In this document: positions 27,580-35,961 of the stretch, piece by piece | Position numbering within the stretch: position 1 is the stretch's first letter | Layout: the number at the start of each line of letters is the position of its first letter | From: Nocardioides sp. CER19 | GTDB lineage: Bacteria > Actinomycetota > Actinomycetes > Propionibacteriales > Nocardioidaceae | Reading direction: 5' to 3' | Length of the DNA stretch: 64,000 bases | Assembly (NCBI RefSeq): GCF_029846275.1 | Contig: NZ_JARVWS010000004.1 | Span: 558,001-622,000 of the forward strand | Notes under the pieces: model-generated | The model's database searches: none | Seen by the model: the letters and a program-made list of their open reading frames with translations, nothing else | What the model was told of the DNA's origin: nothing | Made by a program: the position numbers and the translations under genes

Positions 27580-28599
27580 GTGCCCGAGCATGCCGTCGAC
27601 ATCGACATCTCCGACCCGAACACCAGCCACGCCCAGGTCATCGACCTGATCGGTCATGACAAGCGGGTCCTCGACGTCGGGTGCTCGACCGGTGAGCTCG
27701 GCCGCGTCCTCGCCACGCGTGGCTGCCGCGTCATCGGCCTGGAGGTCGACGCCGCGGCGGCCGCCGTCGCCGAGCAGCACCTGGAGCGAGTCGTCGTCGC
27801 CGACGTGGACAGCACTCCGCTCTCGGAGCGCTTCGAGGCCGCCGGCTTCGACGTCGTCGTCTTCTCCGACGTGCTCGAGCACCTCGCCGACCCTCACGCC
27901 GCCCTCACCGAGGCGGCCCGGCTGCTGGGACCGAACGGCAGGATCGTCGTCTCGGTCCCCAACGTCTCGCACGGCTCGGTCCGGCTGGCGCTGCTGCAGG
28001 ACCGACCCGACGCGGGCCCGGGTCTGCTCGACGGCGACCGCGTGCGCCTCTTCACGCGGCAGCGCCTCGTCGACCTGCTCGCCGGCGCCGGTCTCGTCCT
28101 CGACGACCTCCGGGGGACGCTCGCCGACCCGCTGGACGCCGGCGTCGCGCTCGACCCGCACGATCTGCCGGTCGGCGCCGCCGAGTGGGTGCGCGGTCGG
28201 CCCGACGCCCTGGTGCGGGGCTTCCAGTGCGCGGCCCGGCCGGCCGGCGACGGCGAAGCCGCCGTACCGGAGCTCGTCCCTGCCGTGCCGGCCGCGGCGG
28301 TGCCGGCCCCGGCGGTGCCGGCCGCCGAGGCCCTGACCGCGGAGTCCGAGCAGGCGGCGCGGCAGGCTCTGGTCGAGCGCGACCGCGTCGTCGGGCTGGA
28401 GGCGAGCCTGGCCACCGCCACGGAGCGGATCGCCGCGATGGAGGACGAGCTCGGGAGCCTGCGCGCCCGCGACGAGCGCCAGAAGGACGAGATCGGACGG
28501 CTCCGCAAGCGGGTCGGGGCGCTCGAGCACGACCTCGCCGCGGCCCCTCGGGGTGTCGCCGGTCTCCTGCGGGACGTCTACCGCAAGATCCGCCGCTGA
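27580..28599 (+). CDS. Class I SAM methyltransferase with C-terminal coiled coil
   Basis: 339 aa, GTG start. Residues about 20-170 form a methyltransferase: motif I VLDVGCSTGELGRVL, the acidic strand end GLEVDAAA, motif FDVVVFSDVLEHL and LLGPNGRIVVSVPN. An Ala/Val/Pro-rich linker (VPAVPAAAVPAPAVPA) follows, then a heptad-like helix (ERIAAMEDELGSLRARDERQKDEIGRLRKRV). Similar methyltransferases modify sugars in O-antigen or rhamnan clusters; the acceptor is unknown. The 3' end overlaps the convergent glycosyltransferase gene by 22 bases. Confidence 0.85.
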   Translation: MPEHAVDIDISDPNTSHAQVIDLIGHDKRVLDVGCSTGELGRVLATRGCRVIGLEVDAAAAAVAEQHLERVVVADVDSTPLSERFEAAGFDVVVFSDVLEHLADPHAALTEAARLLGPNGRIVVSVPNVSHGSVRLALLQDRPDAGPGLLDGDRVRLFTRQRLVDLLAGAGLVLDDLRGTLADPLDAGVALDPHDLPVGAAEWVRGRPDALVRGFQCAARPAGDGEAAVPELVPAVPAAAVPAPAVPAAEALTAESEQAARQALVERDRVVGLEASLATATERIAAMEDELGSLRARDERQKDEIGRLRKRVGALEHDLAAAPRGVAGLLRDVYRKIRR

Positions 28600-30218
28600 T
28601 CGGCGCGCTTCGCCTTGCGGTTCAGTGCCGCTCGGCGGAGCCGCTCGCGGCGCTGCCGCACCCGGTTCGCCAGCCGCGTCCTCAGGCCGCCGCGCTTCCG
28701 CAGGGTCCGGACATTGTTGACGAAGCGCTCGCGCTTGTCGGAGTCGCCCCACCTGGCCTCGATCGTGGCCATCTCCCAGTCGCTGACGCTGCCGTCGCGA
28801 GTGACCGACTCGAAGTGGTGGAGCACGACGTCGTGCAGCCAGAGCAGGCGGAGTCCGTCGCGGCGCAGCTTGAAGCAGAGGTCGACGTCGTTGTAGTTGG
28901 ACGGGAGCGACTCGGAGAAGCCGCCGACGGCCCAGTAGTCGCTGCGCCGCACGGCGAGGCAGGCGCCGGTGAGCGCCGACACCTCACGGTTGACCCAGAG
29001 CTCGCCGAGCGCACCCGGGGAGTCCGCGGGCTCGCGGTAGTAGGCGTGGTAGACGCTCGGGCCGTAGCGCACCCCGGCGTGCTGGATGCGCCCGTCCTCG
29101 AAGAGCAGCTTGGCGCCGGTCGCACCGACCTCGGGCTCCCGGAGCGGCGCGACCAGGCGGTCGAGCACGTCGGTGCCGCTCGCCTGCACGTCGTCGTTGA
29201 GGAAGACGAGGACGTCGCCCGTGGCCTTGATGGCACCGACGTTGCACTTCGCGGCGAAGTTGAACTTCTCGTGGAAGGGCACGAGCTGCAGGGTCACGCC
29301 GGGGATCGCGCGCAGCTCGTCGAGCACCGCGGGCGGCGTCGGGTCGTCGTAGACGACGACGAACTCGACCGCATGCCTCCTGCTGCTCTCCGCCATGGAG
29401 CGCACCGTCTCGGTCACCAGCGTCCGCGGCTCGCCCCAGATCCGCGCGCGCGTGCCGATCGTCGGGATGATGACGCTGACCGTGGTCGTCGCGTCAGGTC
29501 GGCGGTCCACCTGGACCAGCTCGGGCAGCTTGCCGGGGCCAGCGGTCGCCTCGATCCCTGACCGGTCGAGATGCTGCTGCACGACGCCGATCCGGGCCTC
29601 ACGTGCGGCGGTCGCCGCGGCGACCCCGTCCGTGGCAGGGACCGGTGTCTCACAGAGGATGTACGGCACGCGCGCGACCCGGTCGGTGTGCTCGCTGATG
29701 CGCAGGTGGAGGTCGTAGAGCCCGAGGTCGTCGGTCGCCCCGAGACCGCCGGCGCTCGCGAGGGTGGAGCGGCGGACGACCGTCAACCGGCCGAGATAGT
29801 CCTGGTGCCGCAGCCGCTCCGGGGACCACTCCGGCCGCCGGTGGACGGCCCGTCGCTCGCCGGCCTCGTCGATCATCCCCTCGTCGCCGTAGACGACGTC
29901 GTAGCCGTCCGTCGCCAGAGCCGCGCCGATCCGCTCCAACGCCCGAGAGTGCAGCCGGTCGTGCTGCCCGAGCACGGCGACGTACTCGCCGTGGGCCGCT
30001 GCGGCGAGCCCGGCGCCGTTCGCCGCCTCGACGACCCGGACGCGCGGCTCGGCAGCGGTCAGCTCCGCCAGACGCTCGCGCACCCAGGGGGTGTCCTGGG
30101 GGTCGGCGAGGAGCCACTCCCAGTCCCCGGCCTGCGGCAGCACGGCCCTCACCGTGCGCTCGAACGCGTCCCGGCTCGGATGGTCCAGAACGGTGAGCAG
30201 GGAGAGCTGGGGCGGCAT
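28578..30218 (-). CDS. GT2-family glycosyltransferase, two-domain
   Basis: 546 aa. The N-terminal half (about 1-235) looks like a degenerate GT2 fold (GEYVAVLGQHDRLH, VVYGDEGMIDEAG). The second half is a clear GT2 domain: SVIIPTIGTRARIW, NVGAIKATGDVLVFLNDDVQ (the NDD takes the place of DxD), VSALTGACLAVRRSDYWAVGGF and YNDVDLCFKLRRDGL. It is similar to rhamnosyl/O-antigen transferases. ATG at 30218 follows AGGGTGA; GTG at 30227 is possible. The C-terminus is strongly basic (RQRRERLRRAALNRKAKR). It lies 27 bases after the 1069-aa transferase and is probably co-transcribed. Confidence 0.88.
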   Translation of the reverse strand: MPPQLSLLTVLDHPSRDAFERTVRAVLPQAGDWEWLLADPQDTPWVRERLAELTAAEPRVRVVEAANGAGLAAAAHGEYVAVLGQHDRLHSRALERIGAALATDGYDVVYGDEGMIDEAGERRAVHRRPEWSPERLRHQDYLGRLTVVRRSTLASAGGLGATDDLGLYDLHLRISEHTDRVARVPYILCETPVPATDGVAAATAAREARIGVVQQHLDRSGIEATAGPGKLPELVQVDRRPDATTTVSVIIPTIGTRARIWGEPRTLVTETVRSMAESSRRHAVEFVVVYDDPTPPAVLDELRAIPGVTLQLVPFHEKFNFAAKCNVGAIKATGDVLVFLNDDVQASGTDVLDRLVAPLREPEVGATGAKLLFEDGRIQHAGVRYGPSVYHAYYREPADSPGALGELWVNREVSALTGACLAVRRSDYWAVGGFSESLPSNYNDVDLCFKLRRDGLRLLWLHDVVLHHFESVTRDGSVSDWEMATIEARWGDSDKRERFVNNVRTLRKRGGLRTRLANRVRQRRERLRRAALNRKAKRADQRRILR

Positions 30219-30245
30219 GGGCGTCACCCTAGAGGAGCGTCCACG

Positions 30246-33200
30246 TCAGCCCGGGAGCCCCCGGCGCCGGCGTACGTCGCGCGCGACCTCGATCAACCGG
30301 TCGGCCCGCGCCCCGAACGAGTGCTCCTCGCCGACACGGGATGCGACCTCGATCCGGGCGGCGTCGTCGCCGAACACCTCGTCGCCGGCCTCGGCCAGGC
30401 GGTGCAGGTCGGCGACGCCGCGGTAGATCTGCACCGCGTCGCCGAAGATCTCCCGGAGCGCGTCGGCGCCACCGGCGACCTCGTCGGTGATGACCCGGGC
30501 ACCGCACGCGACCGCGTCGAAGAGCCGGTTGGAGAGGAAGCCGTCGCGGGCCATGTCCTCCCAGTGGTCGTTGAGCACGACCCCTGCGGAGCGGTAGGCC
30601 TGGGCCAGGTGCTCGTTGTCGATGTAGTCCCCCGCGATCAGCTCGGAGGGGACGAACTGGGCCCACTTCGTGCCGTAGATCTTGAGGGGCAGGCCCGCGT
30701 CGACGGCGTCGCGCACGACCGGCCGGTTGACGTTGCGGGAGTTGCCGACGAAGAGCACGTCGTGGCCCGTCCCCGGGACGCCGCGGTCGGGGTGGAAGCG
30801 GACCGGGTCGGTGGCCTGGAGCAGCGGCTCGACCGGCACGCCCCAGACCGCGGACCGCTCGTGCGACCACGTGGTGCTGGCCGCGAACACGTGGTCGTAG
30901 GCGGCCAGCTCGGCTCGGGTGACCATGTCGGGGTGGCTGATGACCCACGCGAGCGTGGGGAACTCCGGGGTGACGCGGAGGGCGCGCAGTCCGCGCAGCA
31001 CCAGGGCGACGTCGTCGTGGCGACCACTCGCCCGCTCGAACTCCTCGCGGTGGTCGATCACGACCTCCTGGCCCCTGGCCCGCAGCGCGTCGGCCAGGGC
31101 GCGTGCGAAGTGCGTGTCGCCCCAGGTCTCGCCCACCTCGCCGGCGGGGGCCGCGTGCTTGATCGCCCAGCGCATCGAGCCGGGCCGCTCGTTCACCTGC
31201 AGTCGCGCCGTCCTCACCAGCACCGGCTCGGGCACCCCGAGCCGGCGGCCGGCCGGGCCGCTCGCGTGGCGCACCTCGTGGCCGACGACCGTGAAGCCGC
31301 AGGACGCCCACATGCGGACGTCGTCACGCGGCTCGTCCACGCCGCGCCACCGGTCGAGGTAGACGTCGCGGTTGACCAGGTGCCGGGCGAACCGCCCGGG
31401 GGTGCGGGACTCGTGGTGGACGACGCGGACGTCGGAGACGACCCGGAAGTGGCCGGGCCGCAGGGCACGCAGCCGGTGGCAGAGGTCGATGTCCTCCATG
31501 CCGTTGGTGAAGACGGGGTCGAACGCGCGGGTGGCCACCGCGTCGTCGTACCTCATCACCAAGGCGGCACCCGTGAGCGCGTTGAGCTCCAGGGCGTCGA
31601 CGCCTCGCGCGTCCTCGACCGGGAAGCCCTGCAGCAGCGGGTGCGGCAGGCCCCCCGTCGTCGGGTGGACGACGCCGGCGCACTGGACCGCGCCGCTCGG
31701 GTAGAGCAGCAGCGGCTGCACCGCGAGGACGTCGGGTTGGTGGAGGGCCTTCACGAGCGGCGGCAGCCAGTCGGCGGGAACCGTCGTGTCGTTGTTGAGG
31801 AACACCACGGTGGCGCCGGTCGCGTGCGCCAGCGCCAGGTCGTTGCCGAGCGAGAAGCCGAGGTTGACCGGAGTACGCAACAGCACGATCTCCGGAAATC
31901 GCTCGCGGAGAGCGTCGAGCGCGGGCGACACCCGCGCCGACGAGCCGTTGTCCCAGACCAGGCACTCGACCCGGACGCCGCCCACGCCGTCGGAGGCCAT
32001 CACCGACTCGACCGCGGCGGTCGTCAGCACGGAGTCGTCGTAGGTCGGGATGATGACCGACACGACGTCGCTCTCCTGCCGACGTCCCTCGAGCGCCGAC
32101 CAGTCGACGAGCTGGCGACCCAGGGAGACGTCCTTCCACGAGTCGAGGAACTCGTGGTCCACGAGCGGCCGGTCGGCGGCCGGTGCCTTCAGCAGCGCGG
32201 CCGGGTTCTCGACCGTCCGTCGGACGCCCGGCCATCCGACGTGCGACCACCGGGCCGGACCGAGCCGCAGCTGCACGAGCAGGTCGAACAGCCACGCGCC
32301 CCGGAGGGTGAGGTCGACGTCGGGAAGGGCGCTGCGGCGCACCAGCACGCGGGCCGGGTCGACCAGGACGCGCCCGGGCACCAGCTCGGCGGGTACGTCG
32401 ACGGCGTACCCGCGCGCGGCGGGGCTGGCGTCCACCAGGTCGTCGACGACCACGTCGGCCGTCTCGGCTGCGGCCGCGGCGGTCAGGATGCGGAGCCGGT
32501 CGGGCTCCCACACGTCGCCGGCCTGGAGCCAGGCGACGAAGTCGATGTCGGGGCCCATGCCGGGGCCCATGTCGGGGCCGGTGTCGGGGCCCGTGTCGGA
32601 GCCCCTGTCGAGGCCGGCGAGCGCCTGCTGGAGCGCGTCGCCGAACGAGGCGCCGCTCACCACGCGGGTGCGGCCGGGCAGGCGCGCCTCCAGCATCTCC
32701 GCGAGGGCCGGCAGTCGGCCGAGGTCGACGGCAACGACGGTCGTCGCGGCGCGCGACTGGGCGGCCAGCGAGTCGAGGGTCTCCGCGAGCCGCTTCTCGT
32801 CGCTGCCGGGGTCGAGCACGACCGCCACGGTGGCCTGGGGCGCGGATGCCGCCCGCCAGCGCTCCGCGACGCGTCCCGCCTCGGCCGTGTCGTAGCCCTC
32901 CTGCCACTCCGTCGGTACGACCGCCGCGCGGGCGTGCCACTCGGCGGTGCGAGCCCGCACCCAGTCGCGCAGGTCGATGCCGGCCGGCAGCCAGTCGTTG
33001 GGCCGGTCGATGCCGCCCCGGCTGCAGTAGTGGCCGGTCGGGCCGTCGGGATGCTCGGTCGCGTCGGGGTTGCGCTCGACGTATCCGGCGGTGTCGAAGA
33101 GCGGGTGCGTGGAGAACTCGAACAGCCTCCGCCGCAGCAGCAGCTCGAGCGGGTCGCCCGCACCCAGCCGCTCGCGGCGCCCCGGGGCGAACTGGCGCCG

Positions 33201-33455
33201 GATGTAGTCGGGGTCCACGAGCGGGTGGGGCATCAGGCCCCGGCCGAGGCCCTCGTCGAGGTAGTGCCGCACCGCGGCGGCGCGGTCGGCGAACCGGGTG
33301 GCGCCGCCGACCTGGCCGGCGTACCACTCCTCGTCGAAGAGCTGGGAGCGCACGAGGCGGTCGACGCGCGGGTCCGGCGCCTCGTGGATCACGGGGCGGC
33401 CCAGTGCCCGCTTGACGCGGTTCTTGACGCGGGACCTGAGTCCGGCTGCGCTCAC
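30246..33455 (-). CDS. Multi-domain glycosyltransferase (N-module + GT2 + CgeB-like GT-B)
   Basis: 1069 aa. Residues about 35-130 hold a sugar-transferase-associated module (FDEEWYAGQVG, HYLDEGLGRGLMPHPLVDPDY, repeated as HPLFDTAGYVERNPDA). A Gly-Pro-Asp repeat lies near 283-302. A GT2 domain spans about 455-690 (SVIIPTYDDS, NLGFSLGNDLALAHATGATVVFLNNDT, NGMEDIDLCHRLRAL). The C-terminal 310 residues form a CgeB/DUF3880-like GT-B domain (LAWVISHPDMVTRAELA, HDVLFVGNSRNVNRPVV, FLSNRLFDAVACGARVITDE). Two catalytic domains in one chain suggest processive or two-step glycan assembly. GTG at 33455 follows GGAGGA; TTG at 33458 is possible. Confidence 0.87.
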   Translation of the reverse strand: MSAAGLRSRVKNRVKRALGRPVIHEAPDPRVDRLVRSQLFDEEWYAGQVGGATRFADRAAAVRHYLDEGLGRGLMPHPLVDPDYIRRQFAPGRRERLGAGDPLELLLRRRLFEFSTHPLFDTAGYVERNPDATEHPDGPTGHYCSRGGIDRPNDWLPAGIDLRDWVRARTAEWHARAAVVPTEWQEGYDTAEAGRVAERWRAASAPQATVAVVLDPGSDEKRLAETLDSLAAQSRAATTVVAVDLGRLPALAEMLEARLPGRTRVVSGASFGDALQQALAGLDRGSDTGPDTGPDMGPGMGPDIDFVAWLQAGDVWEPDRLRILTAAAAAETADVVVDDLVDASPAARGYAVDVPAELVPGRVLVDPARVLVRRSALPDVDLTLRGAWLFDLLVQLRLGPARWSHVGWPGVRRTVENPAALLKAPAADRPLVDHEFLDSWKDVSLGRQLVDWSALEGRRQESDVVSVIIPTYDDSVLTTAAVESVMASDGVGGVRVECLVWDNGSSARVSPALDALRERFPEIVLLRTPVNLGFSLGNDLALAHATGATVVFLNNDTTVPADWLPPLVKALHQPDVLAVQPLLLYPSGAVQCAGVVHPTTGGLPHPLLQGFPVEDARGVDALELNALTGAALVMRYDDAVATRAFDPVFTNGMEDIDLCHRLRALRPGHFRVVSDVRVVHHESRTPGRFARHLVNRDVYLDRWRGVDEPRDDVRMWASCGFTVVGHEVRHASGPAGRRLGVPEPVLVRTARLQVNERPGSMRWAIKHAAPAGEVGETWGDTHFARALADALRARGQEVVIDHREEFERASGRHDDVALVLRGLRALRVTPEFPTLAWVISHPDMVTRAELAAYDHVFAASTTWSHERSAVWGVPVEPLLQATDPVRFHPDRGVPGTGHDVLFVGNSRNVNRPVVRDAVDAGLPLKIYGTKWAQFVPSELIAGDYIDNEHLAQAYRSAGVVLNDHWEDMARDGFLSNRLFDAVACGARVITDEVAGGADALREIFGDAVQIYRGVADLHRLAEAGDEVFGDDAARIEVASRVGEEHSFGARADRLIEVARDVRRRRGLPG
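32547..32615 (-). repeat. 12-bp in-frame minisatellite inside the 1069-aa glycosyltransferase
   Basis: About 5.7 units of 12 bases, consensus GTCGGGGCCCAT on the plus strand, with substitutions between units. In the protein it reads as four-residue units GPD(T/M/I) in a linker before the GT2 region, so gain or loss of a unit keeps the frame. Confidence 0.92.
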
Positions 33456-33469
33456 CAACGAACTCCTCC

Positions 33470-34621
33470 TCAGCCGAGCAGGGCGTCGACGAACGCCTCG
33501 GGGCTGAAGGGCGCGAGGTCGTCCGGGCCCTCGCCCAGCCCGACCAGCTTCACGGGGACGCCGAGCTCGCGCTGGACCTGGACGACGATGCCGCCCTTCG
33601 CCGAGCCGTCGAGCTTGGTGAGGACGATGCCGGTGACGTCGACGACCTCGCTGAAGACGCGGGCCTGGATGAGGCCGTTCTGGCCGGTGGTGGCGTCGAG
33701 GACCAGCAGCACCTCGGTGACGGGCGCCTGCTTCTCGATGACGCGCTTGACCTTGCCGAGCTCGTCCATGAGGCCCTGCTTGTTCTGGAGCCTGCCGGCG
33801 GTGTCCACCACCACCGTCGCGACGCCGCGGTCGACGCCCTCCTTGACGGCGTCGAACCCGACGCTGGCGGGGTCGGCGCCCTCCGGGCCGCGGACGACCT
33901 CCACGCCGACGCGCTCGCCCCAGGTGACCAGCTGCTCGACCGCTGCCGCGCGGAACGTGTCGGCCGCGCCGAGGACGACGGTGCGGTCCTCCGAGACGAG
34001 GATGCGGGCGAGCTTGCCGACGGTCGTCGTCTTGCCGGTGCCGTTGACGCCGACGACCAGCACGACGCCGGGCTGCCCGTCCTGTCCGGTGACCTGCAGC
34101 CTGCGGTCCATCGTCGGGTCGACCAGCGTGACGAGCTCCTCGCGGAGCACCGACCGTACGTCGGCCGAGGCGCCGCCCTCCACGCGCAGCCGCGTGCGGA
34201 GACGGTCGACGAGCTCCTGCGTCGGTCGTACGCCGATGTCGGCGGTGAGGAGGACGTCCTCGATGTCCTCCCAGGTCTGCTCGTCGAGGCGGTCGCGGCT
34301 GAGCAGCGCGAGCAGCCCCTTGCCGAGGCCGCTCTGCGAGCCGGCCAGCCGCTGCCGGAGCCGGACCAACCGCGAGGCGGTGCCTTCGGGCTTCTCGACC
34401 GTCGGCGGGGCCGCAGGCGCGGGAGGCGCCTCCTCGACCACCTCACCAGGCCGCTCGCCCGGCCGCTCGACCTGCGGCTCGGTCGGCGGTGCCGGGGCCG
34501 GCGGCACCGTCGGCGCAGCGCGCCCGGCCCGGCGTCGGGTGGAGGTGACGAGACCGGCGCCCGCCAGCGCGAGGGCCACGACGGCGACGACGACGATGAG
34601 CAGGATGAGTTCAAGCCCCAT
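33470..34621 (-). CDS. ftsY: Signal recognition particle receptor FtsY
   Basis: SRP receptor GTPase, 383 aa. It begins with an unusual hydrophobic N-terminal helix (LELILLIVVVAVVALALAGAGL), giving membrane anchoring as in several actinobacterial FtsY, then an acidic Pro/Glu linker. The NG domain has GVNGTGKTTTVGKLA, VVDTAGRLQNKQ, TKLDGSAKGG and the terminal GEGPDDLAPF. ATG at 34621 has a weak GGA site; ATG at 34630 would add three residues. It partners Ffh encoded at 20-22 kb. Glycan genes flank it on both sides. Confidence 0.95.
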   Translation of the reverse strand: MGLELILLIVVVAVVALALAGAGLVTSTRRRAGRAAPTVPPAPAPPTEPQVERPGERPGEVVEEAPPAPAAPPTVEKPEGTASRLVRLRQRLAGSQSGLGKGLLALLSRDRLDEQTWEDIEDVLLTADIGVRPTQELVDRLRTRLRVEGGASADVRSVLREELVTLVDPTMDRRLQVTGQDGQPGVVLVVGVNGTGKTTTVGKLARILVSEDRTVVLGAADTFRAAAVEQLVTWGERVGVEVVRGPEGADPASVGFDAVKEGVDRGVATVVVDTAGRLQNKQGLMDELGKVKRVIEKQAPVTEVLLVLDATTGQNGLIQARVFSEVVDVTGIVLTKLDGSAKGGIVVQVQRELGVPVKLVGLGEGPDDLAPFSPEAFVDALLG

Positions 34622-34708
34622 GAGCGTCATCCAACCATCGGCGCGGCCCCTGCCACGAACCCACCCTCACCGGCGGCGACGCTCGGCGGCCGGTTGTCGA
34701 CGGGTCGG

Positions 34709-34912
34709 TCAGGCGGAGGCGTCCCGGTGGGGCGACCAGTCGTGGCCGTCCTCCGGCTCCAGCGTGGGCAGCCGGTCGGCGGCGGTGTTCATGGCCTCGC
34801 CGAGCCAGGGCGCGACGGGCAGCTCCTCACCGCGGTGCGGAAAGGCGGCATAGGCCAGAACGAGTCCGGCGACGGCCACGATGACGAGCATCGTGATCAG
34901 GATGAAAAGCAC
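34709..34912 (-). CDS. Small single-pass membrane protein, unknown function
   Basis: 67 aa from GTG with GGAGGG seven bases upstream. One N-terminal helix (LFILITMLVIVAVAGLVLAYAAF) is followed by about 40 polar residues (HRGEELPVAPWLGEAMNTAADRL...). Codon usage and ribosome binding site support a real gene. It lies between ftsY and a glycan methyltransferase; no domain is recognised. Confidence 0.7.
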   Translation of the reverse strand: MLFILITMLVIVAVAGLVLAYAAFPHRGEELPVAPWLGEAMNTAADRLPTLEPEDGHDWSPHRDASA

Positions 34913-35004
34913 GGCGATCCCTCCGAGCAGGTGGTCGAGCGTGCCTACGAGACTGCCACACGGTCCCTGCCCGATCCGGAACCACCCGGTTCGCGTGTCT
35001 CTCC

Positions 35005-35961
35005 TCAGCCGGCGACGCCTCGCCCGGCGCCGTCCCGCCCACCGAGGCGGCGGGCGGCGCGGACGGCCCGGCCTGTGGCGCGGCGCGCCGTCCGGCGTGC
35101 CGCGCCCACCACGCCGCCGCGCTCCAGCTCCGCGACGCGAGCGCGCAGCTGCTCCACCTGGGCCCGTGCCTTCACGAGACGCCTGTGCTGCGTGGCGAGC
35201 TCCTCGAGCAGCGCGTCCATGGCGCCGGTCAGCGGCGTGGGGAGAGGTTCGTCACGGTCGGGCACCGTGGCGTCGGGGTCGCGGCGGACGATCCAGACCG
35301 TCTCGTCCGGTGACAGCCTGAGCCACGCGGACATCTCCCCACCCAGCAGCGATCGGGGCGTCACCCGCCGCAGCCCGAGGCCTGCCTCGACGAGGCGGTC
35401 CTCGAAGTCGTCGCCGTAGTAGCGCACGTGATCGTCCTGCCCGAAGCGGCGGATCCGCTCCGCGGGGTCCGTGACCGACGGGTCCTCGTCCGTCACGGTG
35501 CCGGGCCGGAACGGGACCTGGAGGATGCCGAGTCCTCCGGGGCTGAGCACCCGGGTGATCTCGCGCATCGCCGCCCGGTCGTCGGGGACGTGCTCGAGCA
35601 CGTGGTAGCAGGTCAGGAGGTCGACGGACCCGTCCGCCAGAGGCAGCTCGGTGAGGCTGCCGAGCACGTCGACGAGCCGGTTGTCGGCGCCGAGGTCGAG
35701 ACGCACCGTCCGTCGCGCACCGAGGCCCGCGAGCAGCGGCGTGACCTGGGGCGACGGCGCGACGTCCAGCACCAGGTCGATGTCGCCGAGCATGGGCCGC
35801 AGGACGTCCAGCAGCACCGCCAGGAACCGGTGACGCTCCAGGCTGACGCACCGCGGGCAGGCCGCGTTGGGCCGCCCGCCGGGACCTGGTCTGAACTCGC
35901 GGCGGACCACCGACCCGCAGGCCGCGCAGTAGCGGCGGGGGTAAGCCTGGATGGCCGTCAT
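35005..35961 (-). CDS. Zinc-ribbon SAM methyltransferase with C-terminal coiled coil
   Basis: 318 aa. An N-terminal zinc ribbon (YCAACG...CPRC, residues about 11-38) precedes a class I methyltransferase: DLVLDVAPSPQVTPLL as motif I, SVDLLTCYHVLEHVPDD and LSPGGLGILQVPF. The tail is a helical segment (TQHRRLVKARAQVEQLRARVAELE) ending in a very basic run. Its ATG overlaps the stop of the 874-aa glycosyltransferase (ATGA), so it probably methylates a sugar added by that enzyme. Confidence 0.85.
   Translation of the reverse strand: MTAIQAYPRRYCAACGSVVRREFRPGPGGRPNAACPRCVSLERHRFLAVLLDVLRPMLGDIDLVLDVAPSPQVTPLLAGLGARRTVRLDLGADNRLVDVLGSLTELPLADGSVDLLTCYHVLEHVPDDRAAMREITRVLSPGGLGILQVPFRPGTVTDEDPSVTDPAERIRRFGQDDHVRYYGDDFEDRLVEAGLGLRRVTPRSLLGGEMSAWLRLSPDETVWIVRRDPDATVPDRDEPLPTPLTGAMDALLEELATQHRRLVKARAQVEQLRARVAELERGGVVGAARRTARRATGRAVRAARRLGGRDGAGRGVAG

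Noticed and set aside
32547-32615. CRISPR-like array
   Set aside because: Units are 12 bases without spacers, lie in a coding frame, and there are no cas genes.
29571-34853. Very long plus-strand frame opposite the two glycosyltransferases and ftsY
   Set aside because: It is antisense to three well-supported genes, its composition is unlike a protein family, and third-position GC bias explains the lack of stops.
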